From NCBI GenBank assembly GCA_019416865.1, contig DXWL01000001.1:62001-126000 (forward strand): a stretch of DNA of 64,000 nucleotides. The letters are read 5' to 3'. Shown piece by piece: positions 44,977 through 55,932 of this stretch. Both the position numbers and the translations under genes were made by a program. The notes under the pieces were generated by a model that saw nothing but the letters and a program-made list of their open reading frames with translations, ran no database searches and was not told the DNA's origin. Origin of the DNA: Fusobacterium sp. (GTDB taxonomy: Bacteria > Fusobacteriota > Fusobacteriia > Fusobacteriales > Fusobacteriaceae). How positions within the stretch are numbered: the first letter of the stretch is position 1; each line of letters starts with the position of its first letter.

Positions 44977-47052
44977 TTATCTTCCTCTTTCAGCTTTGAT
45001 TTCTTCTTGAATTGCTCTTGGAACTGCTGTATATTCTTCAAATTCCATTGAGTAGTTAGCTCTTCCTTGAGATTTAGATCTTAAGTCAGTTGCGTAACCG
45101 AACATTTCAGATAAAGGTACTTTAGCATTTATTATCTTAGCACCGTTTCTGTCTGTCATACCACCGATCATACCTCTTCTAGAGTTGATATCTCCGATGA
45201 TATCTCCCATATATTCTTCTGGAGTAGTTACTTCTACTTTGAAGATTGGTTCAAGGATAACTGGTTTACATTTTTCAGCACCTTGTTTCATAGCCATAGA
45301 TCCTGCAATCTTGAATGCCATTTCTGATGAGTCAACTTCGTGGTATGATCCATCATAAAGTGTTACTTTAACTCCAACTAATGGATATCCAGCAACAACT
45401 CCGTTTTCAAGAGCTTCTCTACATCCTTTTTCTACTGCAGGGATATATTCTCTAGGAATTGCTCCTCCAGTAATTTCGTTAACAAATTCGAAATCTTTTC
45501 CAGGGTTAGGCTCAACTTTGATCTTAACGTGTCCGTATTGTCCTTTACCTCCAGATTGTTTTGCATATTTAACTTCCTGCTCAGTAGAAGCAGTGATTGT
45601 TTCTCTGTAAGCAACTTGTGGTTTACCAACTGTAGACTCAACTTTGAATTCTCTTCTCATTCTGTCTACGATGATATCAAGGTGAAGTTCTCCCATTCCA
45701 GAAATGATTGTTTGACCAGTTTCTTCGTCAGATTTAACTCTGAATGTAGGGTCTTCTTCAGCAAGTTTTGCAAGTGCGATTCCCATTTTTTCTTGGTCTG
45801 CTTTAGTTTTTGGTTCAACTGCAACAGAGATAACTGGATCTGGGAATTCCATTTTCTCAAGAATTATAGGATTTTTTTCATCACAAAGAGTATCTCCAGT
45901 TGTAGTATTTTTTAATCCAACTACTGCTGCGATATCTCCGCAATATACAACTTCTTTTTCTTCTCTTTTGTTAGCGTGCATTTGAAGAAGTCTTCCCATT
46001 CTTTCTTTTTGACCTTTAGTAGAGTTTAGAACATAAGATCCTTTTTCTACCATACCAGTATATACTCTGAAGAATGTTAATCTTCCAACAAATGGGTCTG
46101 TCATAACTTTGAATGCTAAAGCTGCGAATGGAGCATCATCACCGATTGGTAACTCAACTACTTTTTCAGAATCTTTAACATCTGTACCTTTTATTACACC
46201 TTTTTGAGTAGGTGCAGGCATATATGCTGTGATAGCATCTAGTAATGGTTGGATACCTCTGTTTCTGAATGCAGTTCCGCATAATACAGGGATAATCATG
46301 TTTCCAATAGTTCCTGCTCTAAGAGCTTTTCTTATTTCTTCGTTAGAAACTTCTTCTCCACCTAGATATTTTTCCATTAATTCATCATCGCATTCAACAA
46401 CAGATTCAATCATGAATTCTCTTGCTGCTTCAGCTTCATCAGCTAATTCTGCTCTGATTTCTCTTTCTTCTATCTTTTGTCCTTTGTCGTCTAAGTAAAC
46501 GATCTCTTTCATTTCGATAAGGTCTACTATTCCTTCAAAAGCATCTTCAGCACCGATTGGTAATTGGATAGGTACAGGATTTGCTCCTAATTTTTCTTTA
46601 ATATCGTTTACACACATTTTAAAGTCTGCACCGATTCTATCCATTTTATTAAAGAATGCCATTCTAGGTACACCATATTTATCAGCTTGTCTCCATACAG
46701 TTTCAGACTGAGGCTGAACTCCATCAACTGCAGAGAATACTGCAACTGCACCGTCTAGGACTCTTAGAGATCTTTCAACCTCAACTGTAAAGTCCACGTG
46801 TCCTGGTGTGTCTATTATATTTATTCTATGATTTTTCCAGAAACATGTTGTAGCAGCAGAAGTGATTGTTATTCCTCTTTCTTGCTCTTGCTCCATCCAG
46901 TCCATTGTAGCAGCTCCATCGTGAACTTCTCCAAGGTTGTGGTTAACTCCAGTATAGAAAAGAATTCTTTCTGTAGTAGTAGTTTTACCAGCGTCAATGT
47001 GAGCCATGATACCAATGTTTCTAGTCATTTCTAATGAAACTTGTCTAGCCAT
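44977..47052 (-). CDS. fusA: Elongation factor G
   Basis: The 691-residue translocation GTPase with G1 [34 protein letters not shown] and NKMD, followed by domains II-V ([29 protein letters not shown]). Full length. It lies between rpsG and tuf in the str operon. Confidence 0.99.
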   Translation of the reverse strand: MARQVSLEMTRNIGIMAHIDAGKTTTTERILFYTGVNHNLGEVHDGAATMDWMEQEQERGITITSAATTCFWKNHRINIIDTPGHVDFTVEVERSLRVLDGAVAVFSAVDGVQPQSETVWRQADKYGVPRMAFFNKMDRIGADFKMCVNDIKEKLGANPVPIQLPIGAEDAFEGIVDLIEMKEIVYLDDKGQKIEEREIRAELADEAEAAREFMIESVVECDDELMEKYLGGEEVSNEEIRKALRAGTIGNMIIPVLCGTAFRNRGIQPLLDAITAYMPAPTQKGVIKGTDVKDSEKVVELPIGDDAPFAALAFKVMTDPFVGRLTFFRVYTGMVEKGSYVLNSTKGQKERMGRLLQMHANKREEKEVVYCGDIAAVVGLKNTTTGDTLCDEKNPIILEKMEFPDPVISVAVEPKTKADQEKMGIALAKLAEEDPTFRVKSDEETGQTIISGMGELHLDIIVDRMRREFKVESTVGKPQVAYRETITASTEQEVKYAKQSGGKGQYGHVKIKVEPNPGKDFEFVNEITGGAIPREYIPAVEKGCREALENGVVAGYPLVGVKVTLYDGSYHEVDSSEMAFKIAGSMAMKQGAEKCKPVILEPIFKVEVTTPEEYMGDIIGDINSRRGMIGGMTDRNGAKIINAKVPLSEMFGYATDLRSKSQGRANYSMEFEEYTAVPRAIQEEIKAERGR

Positions 47053-47089
47053 TTAGTGTTTTCCTCCTCGTTATTACGCTAAATACAAA

Positions 47090-47560
47090 TTAATATTTAT
47101 AGTGTGCGAACGCTCTGTTAGCTTCAGCCATTCTATAAGTATCTTCTTTTTTCTTAACAGTTGCACCTTCGTTGTTAGATGCTGCGATTAATTCAGCTGC
47201 TAACTTCTCAACCATTCCGTACTCTTTTCTTTCTCTTGTATAAGTAACAAGCCATCTTAAAGCTAGAGTTTGTTGTCTTTCTAATCTTACTTCAGTTGGA
47301 ACTTGGTAAGTAGCTCCTCCGATTCTTCTTGATCTTACTTCGATTTGAGGTTTAATGTTTTCTAAAGCTTGTTTGAATACATCGTACCCCTCTTTACCAG
47401 TTTTTTCTTTTATTAAATCCATTGCTGAATAGAATATAGATTCTGCTAATGATTTTTTTCCATCTACCATGAATGCATTTATAGTTTTAGTAACTACCTT
47501 ATCAGAATATCTAGAATCAGGTAATACATCTCTTTTAACTGCTGCTCTTCTTCTTGACAT
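47090..47560 (-). CDS. rpsG: 30S ribosomal protein S7
   Basis: The 156-residue S7 ([20 protein letters not shown]...RAFAHYKY), binding the 3' major domain of 16S rRNA. Normal length. In the order rpsL-rpsG-fusA-tuf. Confidence 0.99.
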   Translation of the reverse strand: MSRRRAAVKRDVLPDSRYSDKVVTKTINAFMVDGKKSLAESIFYSAMDLIKEKTGKEGYDVFKQALENIKPQIEVRSRRIGGATYQVPTEVRLERQQTLALRWLVTYTRERKEYGMVEKLAAELIAASNNEGATVKKKEDTYRMAEANRAFAHYKY

Positions 47561-47585
47561 TTAAACTGTTCACCTCCCTAATTAA

Positions 47586-47954
47586 TTACGCTTTTTTTAC
47601 ACCGTATTTAGATCTTGATTGTTTTCTGTTGTTAACTCCTGCTGTATCTAGAGCTCCTCTTATGATTTTGTATCTAACCCCTGGTAAGTCTTTTGTTCTT
47701 CCACCTCTTATAAGAGCGATTGAGTGTTCTTGTAGGTTGTGTCCTTCACCTGGGATGTAGCAAGTAACTTCTAGACCGTTAGTTAATTTTACTCTGGCAA
47801 CTTTTCTTAAAGCTGAGTTTGGTTTTTTAGGTGTAGTAGTGTATACTCTCACACAAACTCCTCTTCTTTGTGGGTTTCCTTGTAATGCTGGTGACTTTCC
47901 TTTTTCTTCTAAAGTTTGTCTTCCTTTTTTTACTAATTGATTTAAAGTAGGCAT
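47586..47954 (-). CDS. rpsL: 30S ribosomal protein S12
   Basis: The 122-residue S12 ([13 protein letters not shown]...), with the decoding-site loop [13 protein letters not shown] and the second conserved loop [11 protein letters not shown]. Lys at the TPKKPNS position is the ordinary streptomycin-sensitive state. First gene of the str operon. Confidence 0.99.
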   Translation of the reverse strand: MPTLNQLVKKGRQTLEEKGKSPALQGNPQRRGVCVRVYTTTPKKPNSALRKVARVKLTNGLEVTCYIPGEGHNLQEHSIALIRGGRTKDLPGVRYKIIRGALDTAGVNNRKQSRSKYGVKKA

Positions 47955-48049
47955 TTTACCCTCCTTCCGAATTTTTTTTATATTTTTATATTATTTATAT
48001 AACTTAGATATTATATAGCAGATGATATTTTAGCACATTTTAAAAATTT

Positions 48050-49960
48050 TTACAAAGTATTTTTTAAAGTTTTTAATTCATTTTCAATGGATTCCCACTC
48101 CTCCATCTTATTCAAGATCTCTTCATCTAAGGAATCCAGCTGATTTTGAAGGTCTAATAATTTTTCCAAATTATTTTCTTTTCCTGCAAAATCATAGTCT
48201 TTTTGCACTTTTTCTTTTTTGTTTTCAAGTTTTTCTATATCTTTTTCTGCTTCTTTAAATTTTTTCTCTAAAGAAGATATTCTGTTTTTTATTCTTTTTT
48301 GTTCCTCGTAGTCATTTACCCTGTCAGAAACCTTTTCCTCTTTCACATTTTTCTTTTGAGTACAGTATGCTTCATAATCCCCTTTGAATTTTTCAGCTCC
48401 CTCTTCTGTAATCTCATATATTGTGTTTACTATACCCTCAAGGAAATATCTGTCGTGGGAAACAACAAGTATTGTTCCTTCATAATCTTCCAACGCTTCT
48501 TCAAGAACTTCTCTCGAATATATATCCAAATGGTTTGTAGGCTCATCAAGTATTAAGAAGTTAGCCTTTTTAAGAATAAGTTTCATAAGAGTAACTCTTG
48601 CTTTTTCTCCTCCGCTAAGACTTCCTATAACCTTCATTACATCATCTTCTGGGAAAAGAAAGGCTCCTGCAAGGGTTCTTACCTGCTCTTCACTCATAGG
48701 ATAGTTATACAAAAATTCATTCAATATTGTAGCTTTAAGGTCAAGCCCCTGATGATTTTGGTCATAGTAACCTATGCTGACTTTTTCCCCAATAGTTACA
48801 GTTCCTCTGTCAGCTTTTTCAAGCCCGTTTACTATTTTTAAAAGAGTAGATTTTCCCACACCATTTTTACCGATGATTCCTACTCTCTCTCCTCTGAATA
48901 TTTCAAGGTTAAGATTTTCAAAAAGTTTTTTTCCATCATAAGATTTTGAAAGTTTTTCTATCTTTAATACCCTGTCAACACTTGGTCTTTCTATTTCAAA
49001 TTTAAGTTTCATTTTTCTTTTGGCAAAAACAGGATTTTCCATTTTTTCCATTCTGTCAAGAAGTTTTTGACGCCCTCTTGCCTGTTTTGACTTTATTCCA
49101 GCCTTATATCTCTGAACATATTCCTCTATCTTTTTAATCTTATCCTGTTCTTTCTCAAAAGCTTTTACAGCACCTGAAAGATAAGCTTCTTTTTGAATAG
49201 TATAATCTGTAAAGTTTCCTTTGTATGTTCTTAAAGTTTTCCCTTCAATTTCAAATATTCTATTTGCTACATTATCTAGGAAATATCTGTCATGGGAAAC
49301 AACCATCACAGCTTTATTGTAATCTTTTAAAAACTTTTCAAGCCATTCAATAGCCACTAGATCAAGATGGTTTGTAGGCTCGTCAAGAATAAGAAGTTCC
49401 GGTTCTTCCAAAAGTATTTTTCCAAGAGCTGTTCTTGATTTTTGCCCTCCTGAAAGATCTCCTATTTTTAAGTTCCATAAATCTTCAGGCAGACTAAGCC
49501 CGTTTAAAATCTGCTTTACCTTATACTCTATACTATACCCTTCTGCCTGTTCATATCTAGTTGATACAGCTGAAAGTTCTTCCATTATCTTATCAAAGTT
49601 TTCCTCTTCTATATTAAGTCTAAGACTCAGCTCATGTATCTTTTTGTAATCTTCAAGAACAGAACTGAAAACTGTCATCAACTCTTCAAATACAGTATTC
49701 TCATAGTTCAGATTGATATTTTGTGAAAGATACCCCACTTTAAGATTTCCTTTTTTTGAAATTGTCCCTCTTCTGTCTGTTGAAGGATCAACATCATTTT
49801 CTTCAATTTCAAGCATCATTTTAATAAGAGTAGTTTTTCCTGCTCCATTAACACCGATTACCCCTATCTTATCTTTCTGGTCTATTGAAAAAGTTATATT
49901 TTTAAAAAGAGTTTCCCCTGAAAACCCCTTGTATAGATTTTCTACATGCAGTAATGCCAT
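48050..49960 (-). CDS. ABC-F family ATPase
   Basis: A 636-residue soluble protein with two ABC domains (Walker A GVNGAGKTTLIK and GKNGVGKSTLLK; signatures LSGGQKSR and LSGGEKAR), an interdomain linker of basic helices, and a C-terminal coiled coil of about 80 residues rich in K and E. This matches the ABC-F translation factor group (Uup/YdiF/EttA-like), which acts at the ribosomal E site. The C-terminal coiled coil favours a Uup-like subgroup. No transmembrane partner. Confidence 0.92.
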   Translation of the reverse strand: MALLHVENLYKGFSGETLFKNITFSIDQKDKIGVIGVNGAGKTTLIKMMLEIEENDVDPSTDRRGTISKKGNLKVGYLSQNINLNYENTVFEELMTVFSSVLEDYKKIHELSLRLNIEEENFDKIMEELSAVSTRYEQAEGYSIEYKVKQILNGLSLPEDLWNLKIGDLSGGQKSRTALGKILLEEPELLILDEPTNHLDLVAIEWLEKFLKDYNKAVMVVSHDRYFLDNVANRIFEIEGKTLRTYKGNFTDYTIQKEAYLSGAVKAFEKEQDKIKKIEEYVQRYKAGIKSKQARGRQKLLDRMEKMENPVFAKRKMKLKFEIERPSVDRVLKIEKLSKSYDGKKLFENLNLEIFRGERVGIIGKNGVGKSTLLKIVNGLEKADRGTVTIGEKVSIGYYDQNHQGLDLKATILNEFLYNYPMSEEQVRTLAGAFLFPEDDVMKVIGSLSGGEKARVTLMKLILKKANFLILDEPTNHLDIYSREVLEEALEDYEGTILVVSHDRYFLEGIVNTIYEITEEGAEKFKGDYEAYCTQKKNVKEEKVSDRVNDYEEQKRIKNRISSLEKKFKEAEKDIEKLENKKEKVQKDYDFAGKENNLEKLLDLQNQLDSLDEEILNKMEEWESIENELKTLKNTL

Positions 49961-50127
49961 TTAAAACACGCTCCCGATAATTTCTAATCATTTTATTATA
50001 TCATACTTTTTACGAGCAATACAGATAACATAATATTTTTCTTTAATAATTTTATCTCTGATAGAATTTACTCATATAATCTGATATAATTTTTTTAACA
50101 TAATTTACCCATTTTAAAGGAGGATTT

Positions 50128-50532
50128 ATGAAAAAATTGATTTTTGCTCTGTTTCTTACTGTGTCATCTCTAGCTTTAGCTTACGATCCTGCTCTCAACG
50201 AAACAGAAGCACTTTACAGACAAGCAGAACAGCTTACAACTGAATATATAGCCAGTTTTAGAACTTTGAAAACTGTTGCAGCAAACGAGCTTACCTCTGA
50301 ACAAAAAGAGCAGATTGATGCTATCATCCTTCATAATGAAAGAAATCTGAAAGCTTACACAAGATCTCTTCAAACACTTAAAAAACTTATGTCTGAATAT
50401 GATTCTCTTTCTGACGGTGAAAGATCTGCTGCCCTTGATTCTGTAAAAACACAGACAGAAAATCTTAAAACTATGGTAAACAGCCTTGAGAATGCAATTC
50501 AAATGAATAAAGCTGCCATAGAAGAATATTAA
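50128..50532 (+). CDS. Secreted small helical coiled-coil protein
   Basis: A 134-residue protein with a clear Sec signal peptide (MKKLIFALFLTVSSLALA), then about 115 residues of predicted alpha helix with heptad-like leucines (LKTLV; LQTLKKLMSEYDSL; LKTMVNSLENAIQMNKA) and no cysteine. Size and architecture resemble fusobacterial FadA-like adhesins, but I see no convincing specific motif, so that is only a suggestion. RBS AAAGGAGG; own terminator. Confidence 0.75.
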   Translation: MKKLIFALFLTVSSLALAYDPALNETEALYRQAEQLTTEYIASFRTLKTVAANELTSEQKEQIDAIILHNERNLKAYTRSLQTLKKLMSEYDSLSDGERSAALDSVKTQTENLKTMVNSLENAIQMNKAAIEEY

Positions 50533-50561
50533 AAAATAAATAAAATTGACACTTAAAAGAA

Positions 50562-50597
50562 AAACAGCAGGGAAACTTATTCGCTTCCCTGCTGTTT
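50562..50597. terminator. Bidirectional terminator
   Basis: AAACAGCAGGGAA (50562-50574) and TTCCCTGCTGTTT (50585-50597) form a perfect 13-pair stem between two convergent genes. Confidence 0.9.
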
Positions 50598-50601
50598 GTT
50601 C

Positions 50602-50916
50602 TTATTCCTCTTCATCTGGAGCATTTGAAAGGAAATATTCAAAAGCTGTTATTTCAGCCTTTTCAGTATCAATTCTCTTAATAGATGTTTCACCTGCTTT
50701 AATCTCTTTTTCAATCCCCTCTTTCCATTCATCGTAAGACCCATATGGACTATCCATAGGCAAAGATTCTCCTTTTTCCATAAGTTCTTCAATATGAGTA
50801 AGGACAGCCTTATCATCTTCCAGCTCCTTAAGATAACTGTCTTCTCTTTCAATTGATTTTTTGAGTTTTTCAACAACTCCCTTAATAACCTCTTTTGTTG
50901 CTTTCATGTCTGCCAT
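50602..50916 (-). CDS. Hypothetical helical protein
   Basis: A 104-residue acidic, entirely helical, soluble protein (MADMKATKEVIKGVVEKLKKSIEREDSYLKEL in part), without signal peptide or membrane segment. I do not recognise a family. GGAGG lies nine bases before the ATG, the frame is tightly bounded by a strong terminator, and codon use matches the neighbours, so it is probably real. Confidence 0.7.
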   Translation of the reverse strand: MADMKATKEVIKGVVEKLKKSIEREDSYLKELEDDKAVLTHIEELMEKGESLPMDSPYGSYDEWKEGIEKEIKAGETSIKRIDTEKAEITAFEYFLSNAPDEEE

Positions 50917-51119
50917 AGTGCAGCACCTCCTTAAAATGTAATTTATTTTATCCCCCTTGGGACACTTAAATTATAGTATATTGAAGGAAAAAGCGTACTT
51001 TGGGCAAATTTTAAAAAAACTCTACGGACAAAAATTAAAAACCTTTTATTTTTTATATACTTTTAATTATAAAATATATTAAAATAGGTATATACTAAAT
51101 TATGAAAGAAAGGAGAAAT

Positions 51120-52379
51120 ATGAAAAGAAAATTTTTCGCCTTTATGGGAGTTTTGATTATATCCTGCTGTATCTATGGAGAGGATATTACCCTTGATAAT
51201 ATGCTGGATATTCTGACTCAGACTTCATACAGAAAAGAGATGTATGAACTGCAAAAAGAAAAAACTGAAGCTCTTGAAAAGTTCTATAAATTAGATGAGT
51301 ATAATGGTGTTACTGCCTCTGCTGAAACACAGTACGACACAGATGAACAAGAGTATAAAACAACAGGACGGGCTGAATTTGGTAACTTCTATATTGAAGG
51401 AAAAAGAAATCACAATCCTGAAAATGACCTTATTCTAGGTGTAAACAAAAGTATTAAAAATATGATTTTTTCACAAAATGACAGCAATCTTTTAAAAAAT
51501 GATCTTACAAAAGAAGCTGACAGATACACTTTTTTAAAAGATTTGGAAACTCAAAAAATTGCTCTTATAAGTTTATACAGAGATTACAAAAATACAGAGT
51601 TTGAAATACAGATAAAGAAAAATGGACTTAAAACCCTTAAATCAGAGGAAAGAACTCTTGAAAAATCATATGAGCTTGGAGCAATTCCAAGAATTGAACT
51701 GGAATCTCTTCAATACAGCAGAAAAAATATTGAAATTGAGATAGCTGCCCTTGAGGAAAATCTTGAAAAATTCAAAAAAAGATTTCTTTATGATTTCAAA
51801 ATTGATATAACTGGAAAAAATCTTACAAATATAACTCCAAATTTTAAAGAGATAGAGGGATATATTTCTACAATCGGGTATAAAGAAATTGAAAAACTTA
51901 GAATAGAAAAGGATATTATAAAAGAAAATATAAGATATATGAATTACAACAACAAGATGCCTGAACTATCTTTAGGACTTGAAAGAGTTGAAAAAGGAGC
52001 AGGAGAAGGGGAAAACAGAGTTGTTTTAAAAATCTCAAAACCTCTCTTCTATTATGATGCTGCCCTTGAAAATGAACAAACCTCTTTCAAACAACAAGAA
52101 ATTCTTCTTCAGCAAAAAATAGATGAAAATGCTGCTGAAAAATTAAAAATACAGAGCAGTTACTCTAATTATAAGAAAGAATATGAGGTACTTAAAAATA
52201 AAACTGCCCTTGAGAAAAATAAATATGAGATAAAAAAGCTTGAGTATTCTCTTGGAAAAATAGATTATCTTGAAGTAATGGAATCTTTTGATGATTATAT
52301 GGAATATGAAGTTTCACAGGAAAAAGCCAAAAATATTTTAAACAGTTATGTATATGAAATTATGGTAAGAGGAGAATAA
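51120..52379 (+). CDS. TolC-like outer membrane efflux protein
   Basis: A protein of about 419 residues with a signal peptide (MKRKFFAFMGVLIISCCIYG) and two long helical-hairpin halves with coiled-coil stretches (LKSEERTLEKSYELGAIPRIELESLQ; the second copy KKLEYSLGKIDYLEVMESFDDY), typical of outer membrane efflux (OEP) proteins. First gene of an apparent export operon with a membrane fusion protein and MacB-type ABC subunits. AAAGGAG supports the ATG at 51120 over 51102. Confidence 0.85.
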   Translation: MKRKFFAFMGVLIISCCIYGEDITLDNMLDILTQTSYRKEMYELQKEKTEALEKFYKLDEYNGVTASAETQYDTDEQEYKTTGRAEFGNFYIEGKRNHNPENDLILGVNKSIKNMIFSQNDSNLLKNDLTKEADRYTFLKDLETQKIALISLYRDYKNTEFEIQIKKNGLKTLKSEERTLEKSYELGAIPRIELESLQYSRKNIEIEIAALEENLEKFKKRFLYDFKIDITGKNLTNITPNFKEIEGYISTIGYKEIEKLRIEKDIIKENIRYMNYNNKMPELSLGLERVEKGAGEGENRVVLKISKPLFYYDAALENEQTSFKQQEILLQQKIDENAAEKLKIQSSYSNYKKEYEVLKNKTALEKNKYEIKKLEYSLGKIDYLEVMESFDDYMEYEVSQEKAKNILNSYVYEIMVRGE

Positions 52380-52395
52380 TTTAAGGAGAACATCT

Positions 52396-53484
52396 ATGAA
52401 GAAAATAAAATTAATAGGAATAACAGCAGTTGTCCTTCTTTGTATAGGGGCAGTTGTATACAGATTCTCTTCGGGAGAAAAAACTTCTGTCAATGAATAT
52501 AAGCTTATGAGAGTTTCAAAAGGAACTGGAAAGGGATATATTGACGTTGACGGAAATGTAGAAGCAAATGATACAAAAAAAGTTTTTGTTGATAAAAAAC
52601 TAAAAGTTGATGAAGTTTTTGTTCAAGAGGGAGATTATGTTGAAAAAGGTGATCTTCTTATGACTTTTGACGAAACTGAAAGAAATAATATTATGAGAAA
52701 ATTAGAGAGAGAACAGCTTTCTCTTTCAAAACTTAAAAGAAATCTCCTAGTTGAAAAAGAACTTAACAAAATAGGGGGAAGTTCTGCCAACTATGTTAAG
52801 GAGCTGGAGGAAGAGGTTAGAAAATCAGAGATAAATATAGAAGAGTATATGGAAGATCTTGCTAAAACAGCTGAAAAAATAGAAAGTCCTGTAAGCGGAA
52901 CTATCACCTCTCTTACTGCTCAAGAAAATTATCTTGTAGATACAGACGCCCCTCTTCTTGAGATTGCTGATCTGTCTGATATAAAAATTGTATTGGAAGT
53001 AGCAGAGTATGATGTAAAAGATATCAAGCTTGGGCAAAATCTTGTGATAAAGCCTGAAGTTTTTGAAAAAAAAGAAGCTTTTACAGGGGTAATTACAAAA
53101 ATTTCAAGAATTTCAAAGGTATCAACTACAACATCAGAAAATGTTCTTGAGGTAGAAGTAAAACCTAATGAAGTTATCCCGTATATTGTTCCTGGCTTTA
53201 AAGTATCTGCTGTAATATATTTAGACCGTGAAAATGAAAATATTATGATACCAAAAACAGCTCTTCTTGAAGACAGAAAAAGATATTATGTTTTTGTCTG
53301 TGATGATTTTGGAAATATTACCCAAAGATTTGTAGAAGTAGAAAATGCCAAAGGTGATAAGGTTATTGTTAAAAAAGGACTTGAGGTAGGAGAAGAGATT
53401 CTTGTTACACCAAATCAAAGCCTAAAATCTGGGGATAAGATAAAAAAAGGGGCTATAAAATATGATAAGAGTAGAAAAGCTTAA
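52396..53484 (+). CDS. Periplasmic membrane-fusion (MacA/HlyD-like) adaptor
   Basis: A 362-residue adaptor: N-terminal membrane anchor (residues 5-24), lipoyl/barrel-sandwich halves (VDEVFVQEGDYVEKGDLLMTFD and later IESPVSGTITSL), a helical hairpin in between, and beta-barrel plus membrane-proximal domain at the C-terminus. It connects the ABC transporter to the TolC-like protein. Its end overlaps the ATPase gene by 23 bases. Confidence 0.9.
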   Translation: MKKIKLIGITAVVLLCIGAVVYRFSSGEKTSVNEYKLMRVSKGTGKGYIDVDGNVEANDTKKVFVDKKLKVDEVFVQEGDYVEKGDLLMTFDETERNNIMRKLEREQLSLSKLKRNLLVEKELNKIGGSSANYVKELEEEVRKSEINIEEYMEDLAKTAEKIESPVSGTITSLTAQENYLVDTDAPLLEIADLSDIKIVLEVAEYDVKDIKLGQNLVIKPEVFEKKEAFTGVITKISRISKVSTTTSENVLEVEVKPNEVIPYIVPGFKVSAVIYLDRENENIMIPKTALLEDRKRYYVFVCDDFGNITQRFVEVENAKGDKVIVKKGLEVGEEILVTPNQSLKSGDKIKKGAIKYDKSRKA

Positions 53485-54139
53485 TAAATACTACATTAAC
53501 GGAGAGATGAAGCTCCATGCTCTTAAAGATGTAAATTTTCATATAAAAGCAGGAGAATTTACAGCTATAATGGGAAGCAGCGGAAGTGGAAAATCAACAA
53601 TGATGAATATTTTAGGCTGTCTTGACAGAAACTCTCAGGGAAAATATATTCTTGATGGAATAGATGTTTCTTTGGCAAAAGAGAGTGAACTATGCAGGAT
53701 TAGAAATGCCAAAATAGGTTTTGTATTTCAGGCTTTTAATCTTCTTCCAAAACTTACTGCTCAGGAAAATGTGGAGCTTCCCCTTATATATGCTGGAGTT
53801 CCCAAAGCTGAAAGGGAAAAAAGAGCAGCTGAAGTTCTTAAAAAAGTAGGACTTTCTGAAAGAATGCACCACAAACCTAACGAGCTTTCAGGAGGACAAA
53901 GACAGAGGGTAGCAATAGCCAGAGCCATTGTCAATAACCCAGCAATAATTCTTGCTGATGAGCCTACAGGAAACCTTGACAGTATATCAGAAGAGGAGAT
54001 TATGAAACTTTTTCAAGAACTTAACAGACAAGGAAAAACTATTGTAATAGTAAGCCATGAGCCTGAAGTTGCAAAATACTGCAAAAGAATCATTGTTTTT
54101 AAAGATGGACGAATAATAAAGGACGGTGAATCTGTATGA
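53462..54139 (+). CDS. MacB-type ABC transporter ATPase
   Basis: A 225-residue ATPase of the LolD/MacB family with Walker [10 protein letters not shown], signature [15 protein letters not shown] and Walker [13 protein letters not shown]. In E. coli MacB this domain is fused to the permease; here it is a separate chain that overlaps the permease start by four bases (ATGA). It powers macrolide, peptide or similar export. Confidence 0.93.
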   Translation: MIRVEKLNKYYINGEMKLHALKDVNFHIKAGEFTAIMGSSGSGKSTMMNILGCLDRNSQGKYILDGIDVSLAKESELCRIRNAKIGFVFQAFNLLPKLTAQENVELPLIYAGVPKAEREKRAAEVLKKVGLSERMHHKPNELSGGQRQRVAIARAIVNNPAIILADEPTGNLDSISEEEIMKLFQELNRQGKTIVIVSHEPEVAKYCKRIIVFKDGRIIKDGESV

Positions 54140-55359
54140 ATTTTTATGAAAGTTTAAAAAGTGCCATACAGAGCCTTAAAGGAAACAAAGCTCGTTCATT
54201 TCTTACTATGCTTGGAATAATAATAGGTATCTCATCTGTTATAACTATGTCTGCCATAGGAAAAGGAGGACAGGAAAATATCACTGGTAATCTAAAAAAA
54301 ACAGGATATGGAAAATTCACTGTCTATGTTGACAGGGAAGATCAAAGTTTTAGATGGAAATATCTTCTTGATGATACAACTATAGAAAAACTTAAAAAAA
54401 CAAATGAATTTAAAGCTGTGAGTCCCATGATTAAAAAAAGACTTTTTGCAAAAATTGGCGGCCGTGATGAGATAATGTGGCTCACTGTGAGTACTCCTGA
54501 ATATGAAGAAATCGACAAAGTAAATATTACTGGAGGAAGAGAATTTCTCTCTCTTGAATACAAAAACGGAGAACGTTCAATTTTAATCGATCATATTACA
54601 GCGAGAGATCTTTTTGGAAGCTCAAGAAATGCACTGGGAAAACCTATAGAGATGGCACAAAGCAGAAAAGATGCAAAACTCAGATATACTGTTGTGGGAG
54701 TTTTCCAAAATGAATTTGAACAATATGTAAAAGCTATGGGAGGACGAAGAATCCCAAGATTTGTGAGAATGCCTTTAAGAACTTATGACAAAATTTATAA
54801 TCTGAAAGCAAATGGATATACAGATATAATTATTGAATCTAAAAATCCTGAAAATATGTCAGAAGATATGGCAAAGGCAAAAGAAATTTTGGAAAATATT
54901 ACAGGAATTGCTGATTTATATGAAGTAGGAACTCTTTCTGAAGGAGCTTCATCTTTTGATAATATTCTTACCACACTTAATCTTTTTGTAACCTTTGTAG
55001 CAGGAATATCTCTTTTTGTGGGAGGTATAGGGGTTATGAATATTATGCTTGTAAGTGTTATTGAAAGAACAAAGGAGATAGGAATAAGAAAGGCAATCGG
55101 TGCTGAAAACAGGGATATCCTTATCCAATTTCTTATGGAATCTATTATTCTTACTGGTTGCGGAGGTATAATCGGAATTATTTTCGGAATACTTTTTGCT
55201 GTTCTAATAGGAAATTTTGTAGGAATACCTCCTATCTTTTCAGCCTCTTCAATTCTTTCATCTTTAGGAGTATCTATGGGAATAGGAATTATCTTTGGAG
55301 TTGCTCCTGCAAAAAAAGCTGCTGAGCTTAATCCTGTGGATGCACTTAGAAGTGAATAA
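54136..55359 (+). CDS. MacB/FtsX-type ABC transporter permease
   Basis: A 407-residue permease with an N-terminal helix (SFLTMLGIIIGISSVITMSAIG), a large periplasmic MacB-PCD domain (about residues 45-270) and three C-terminal helices of the FtsX domain (FVAGISLFVGGIGVMNIMLVSVIERTKEIGIRKAIGA in part). It is the mechanotransmission permease of the export system encoded by the four-gene operon. Confidence 0.93.
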   Translation: MNFYESLKSAIQSLKGNKARSFLTMLGIIIGISSVITMSAIGKGGQENITGNLKKTGYGKFTVYVDREDQSFRWKYLLDDTTIEKLKKTNEFKAVSPMIKKRLFAKIGGRDEIMWLTVSTPEYEEIDKVNITGGREFLSLEYKNGERSILIDHITARDLFGSSRNALGKPIEMAQSRKDAKLRYTVVGVFQNEFEQYVKAMGGRRIPRFVRMPLRTYDKIYNLKANGYTDIIIESKNPENMSEDMAKAKEILENITGIADLYEVGTLSEGASSFDNILTTLNLFVTFVAGISLFVGGIGVMNIMLVSVIERTKEIGIRKAIGAENRDILIQFLMESIILTGCGGIIGIIFGILFAVLIGNFVGIPPIFSASSILSSLGVSMGIGIIFGVAPAKKAAELNPVDALRSE

Positions 55360-55485
55360 ATTCTAAATAAAAAATAAATATTTTTTTATTGTGTAAAGCT
55401 ATTAAAGGTACACGATTACATATGTGTTTTTTCTTAATTATTTATTTTACTAAAAATATAATTAGGTAAATAACAGAATGTATGG

Positions 55486-55626
55486 TATACTTATGAAGTA
55501 GTGATGAAACAGCAATTTAATAATTTTGAATCTTAATATTTAGAGTACCGAGTATCTTCCAAGTATTACTTATCAAAATGATAATGAGTTCTTTAATCAT
55601 TAACAAAAAATAATTGGAGGTATCAA
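55486..55626 (+). promoter_or_regulatory. Long leader of the cold-shock gene
   Basis: A -10-like TATACT (55486-55491) would give a 5' untranslated leader of roughly 130 bases before the cold-shock gene's GGAGG site. Long structured leaders are usual for cspA-type mRNAs and control stability in the cold. The promoter -35 is poor, so the start point is uncertain. Confidence 0.45.
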
Positions 55627-55824
55627 ATGAAAGGTACAGTAAAATGGTTTAACGCAGAAAAAGGTTTTGGATTTATTACAGGTGAGGACGGTAAAGATGT
55701 ATTTGCCCATTTCTCTCAAATCCAAAAACAAGGATTCAAATCTCTTGATGAAAATGAAAGTGTTACTTTTGAGGTAACTGAAGGACAAAGAGGACTTCAA
55801 GCTTCAAATATTAAAACTGCATAA
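55627..55824 (+). CDS. Cold-shock protein, CspA family
   Basis: A 65-residue single cold-shock domain. RNA-binding motifs RNP1 (KGFGFI) and RNP2 (VFAHFS) are intact, with [11 protein letters not shown] at the start. Acts as an RNA chaperone. RBS TTGGAGG; followed by a long stem terminator. Confidence 0.97.
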   Translation: MKGTVKWFNAEKGFGFITGEDGKDVFAHFSQIQKQGFKSLDENESVTFEVTEGQRGLQASNIKTA

Positions 55825-55841
55825 AAATATAAGAAAACAAA

Positions 55842-55893
55842 GGAGCTGTTGCATTTTCTAAAATTTTATTTTTAGAAATTTGCAGCAGCTCTT
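55842..55893 (+). terminator. Terminator of the cold-shock gene
   Basis: GGAGCTGTTGCA-type left arm pairs with TGCAGCAGCTC (with a G-T pair), enclosing a second stem (TTTCTAAAA/TTTTTAGAAA), followed by TTTTTATTTT. Confidence 0.85.
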
Positions 55894-55932
55894 TTTATTT
55901 TCATTATTCTTTATTTTTAAAAATTTTATTTA

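Noticed and set aside
50128..50532. Naming this protein FadA
   Set aside because: Length and helical character fit loosely, but no specific FadA sequence pattern is recognisable.
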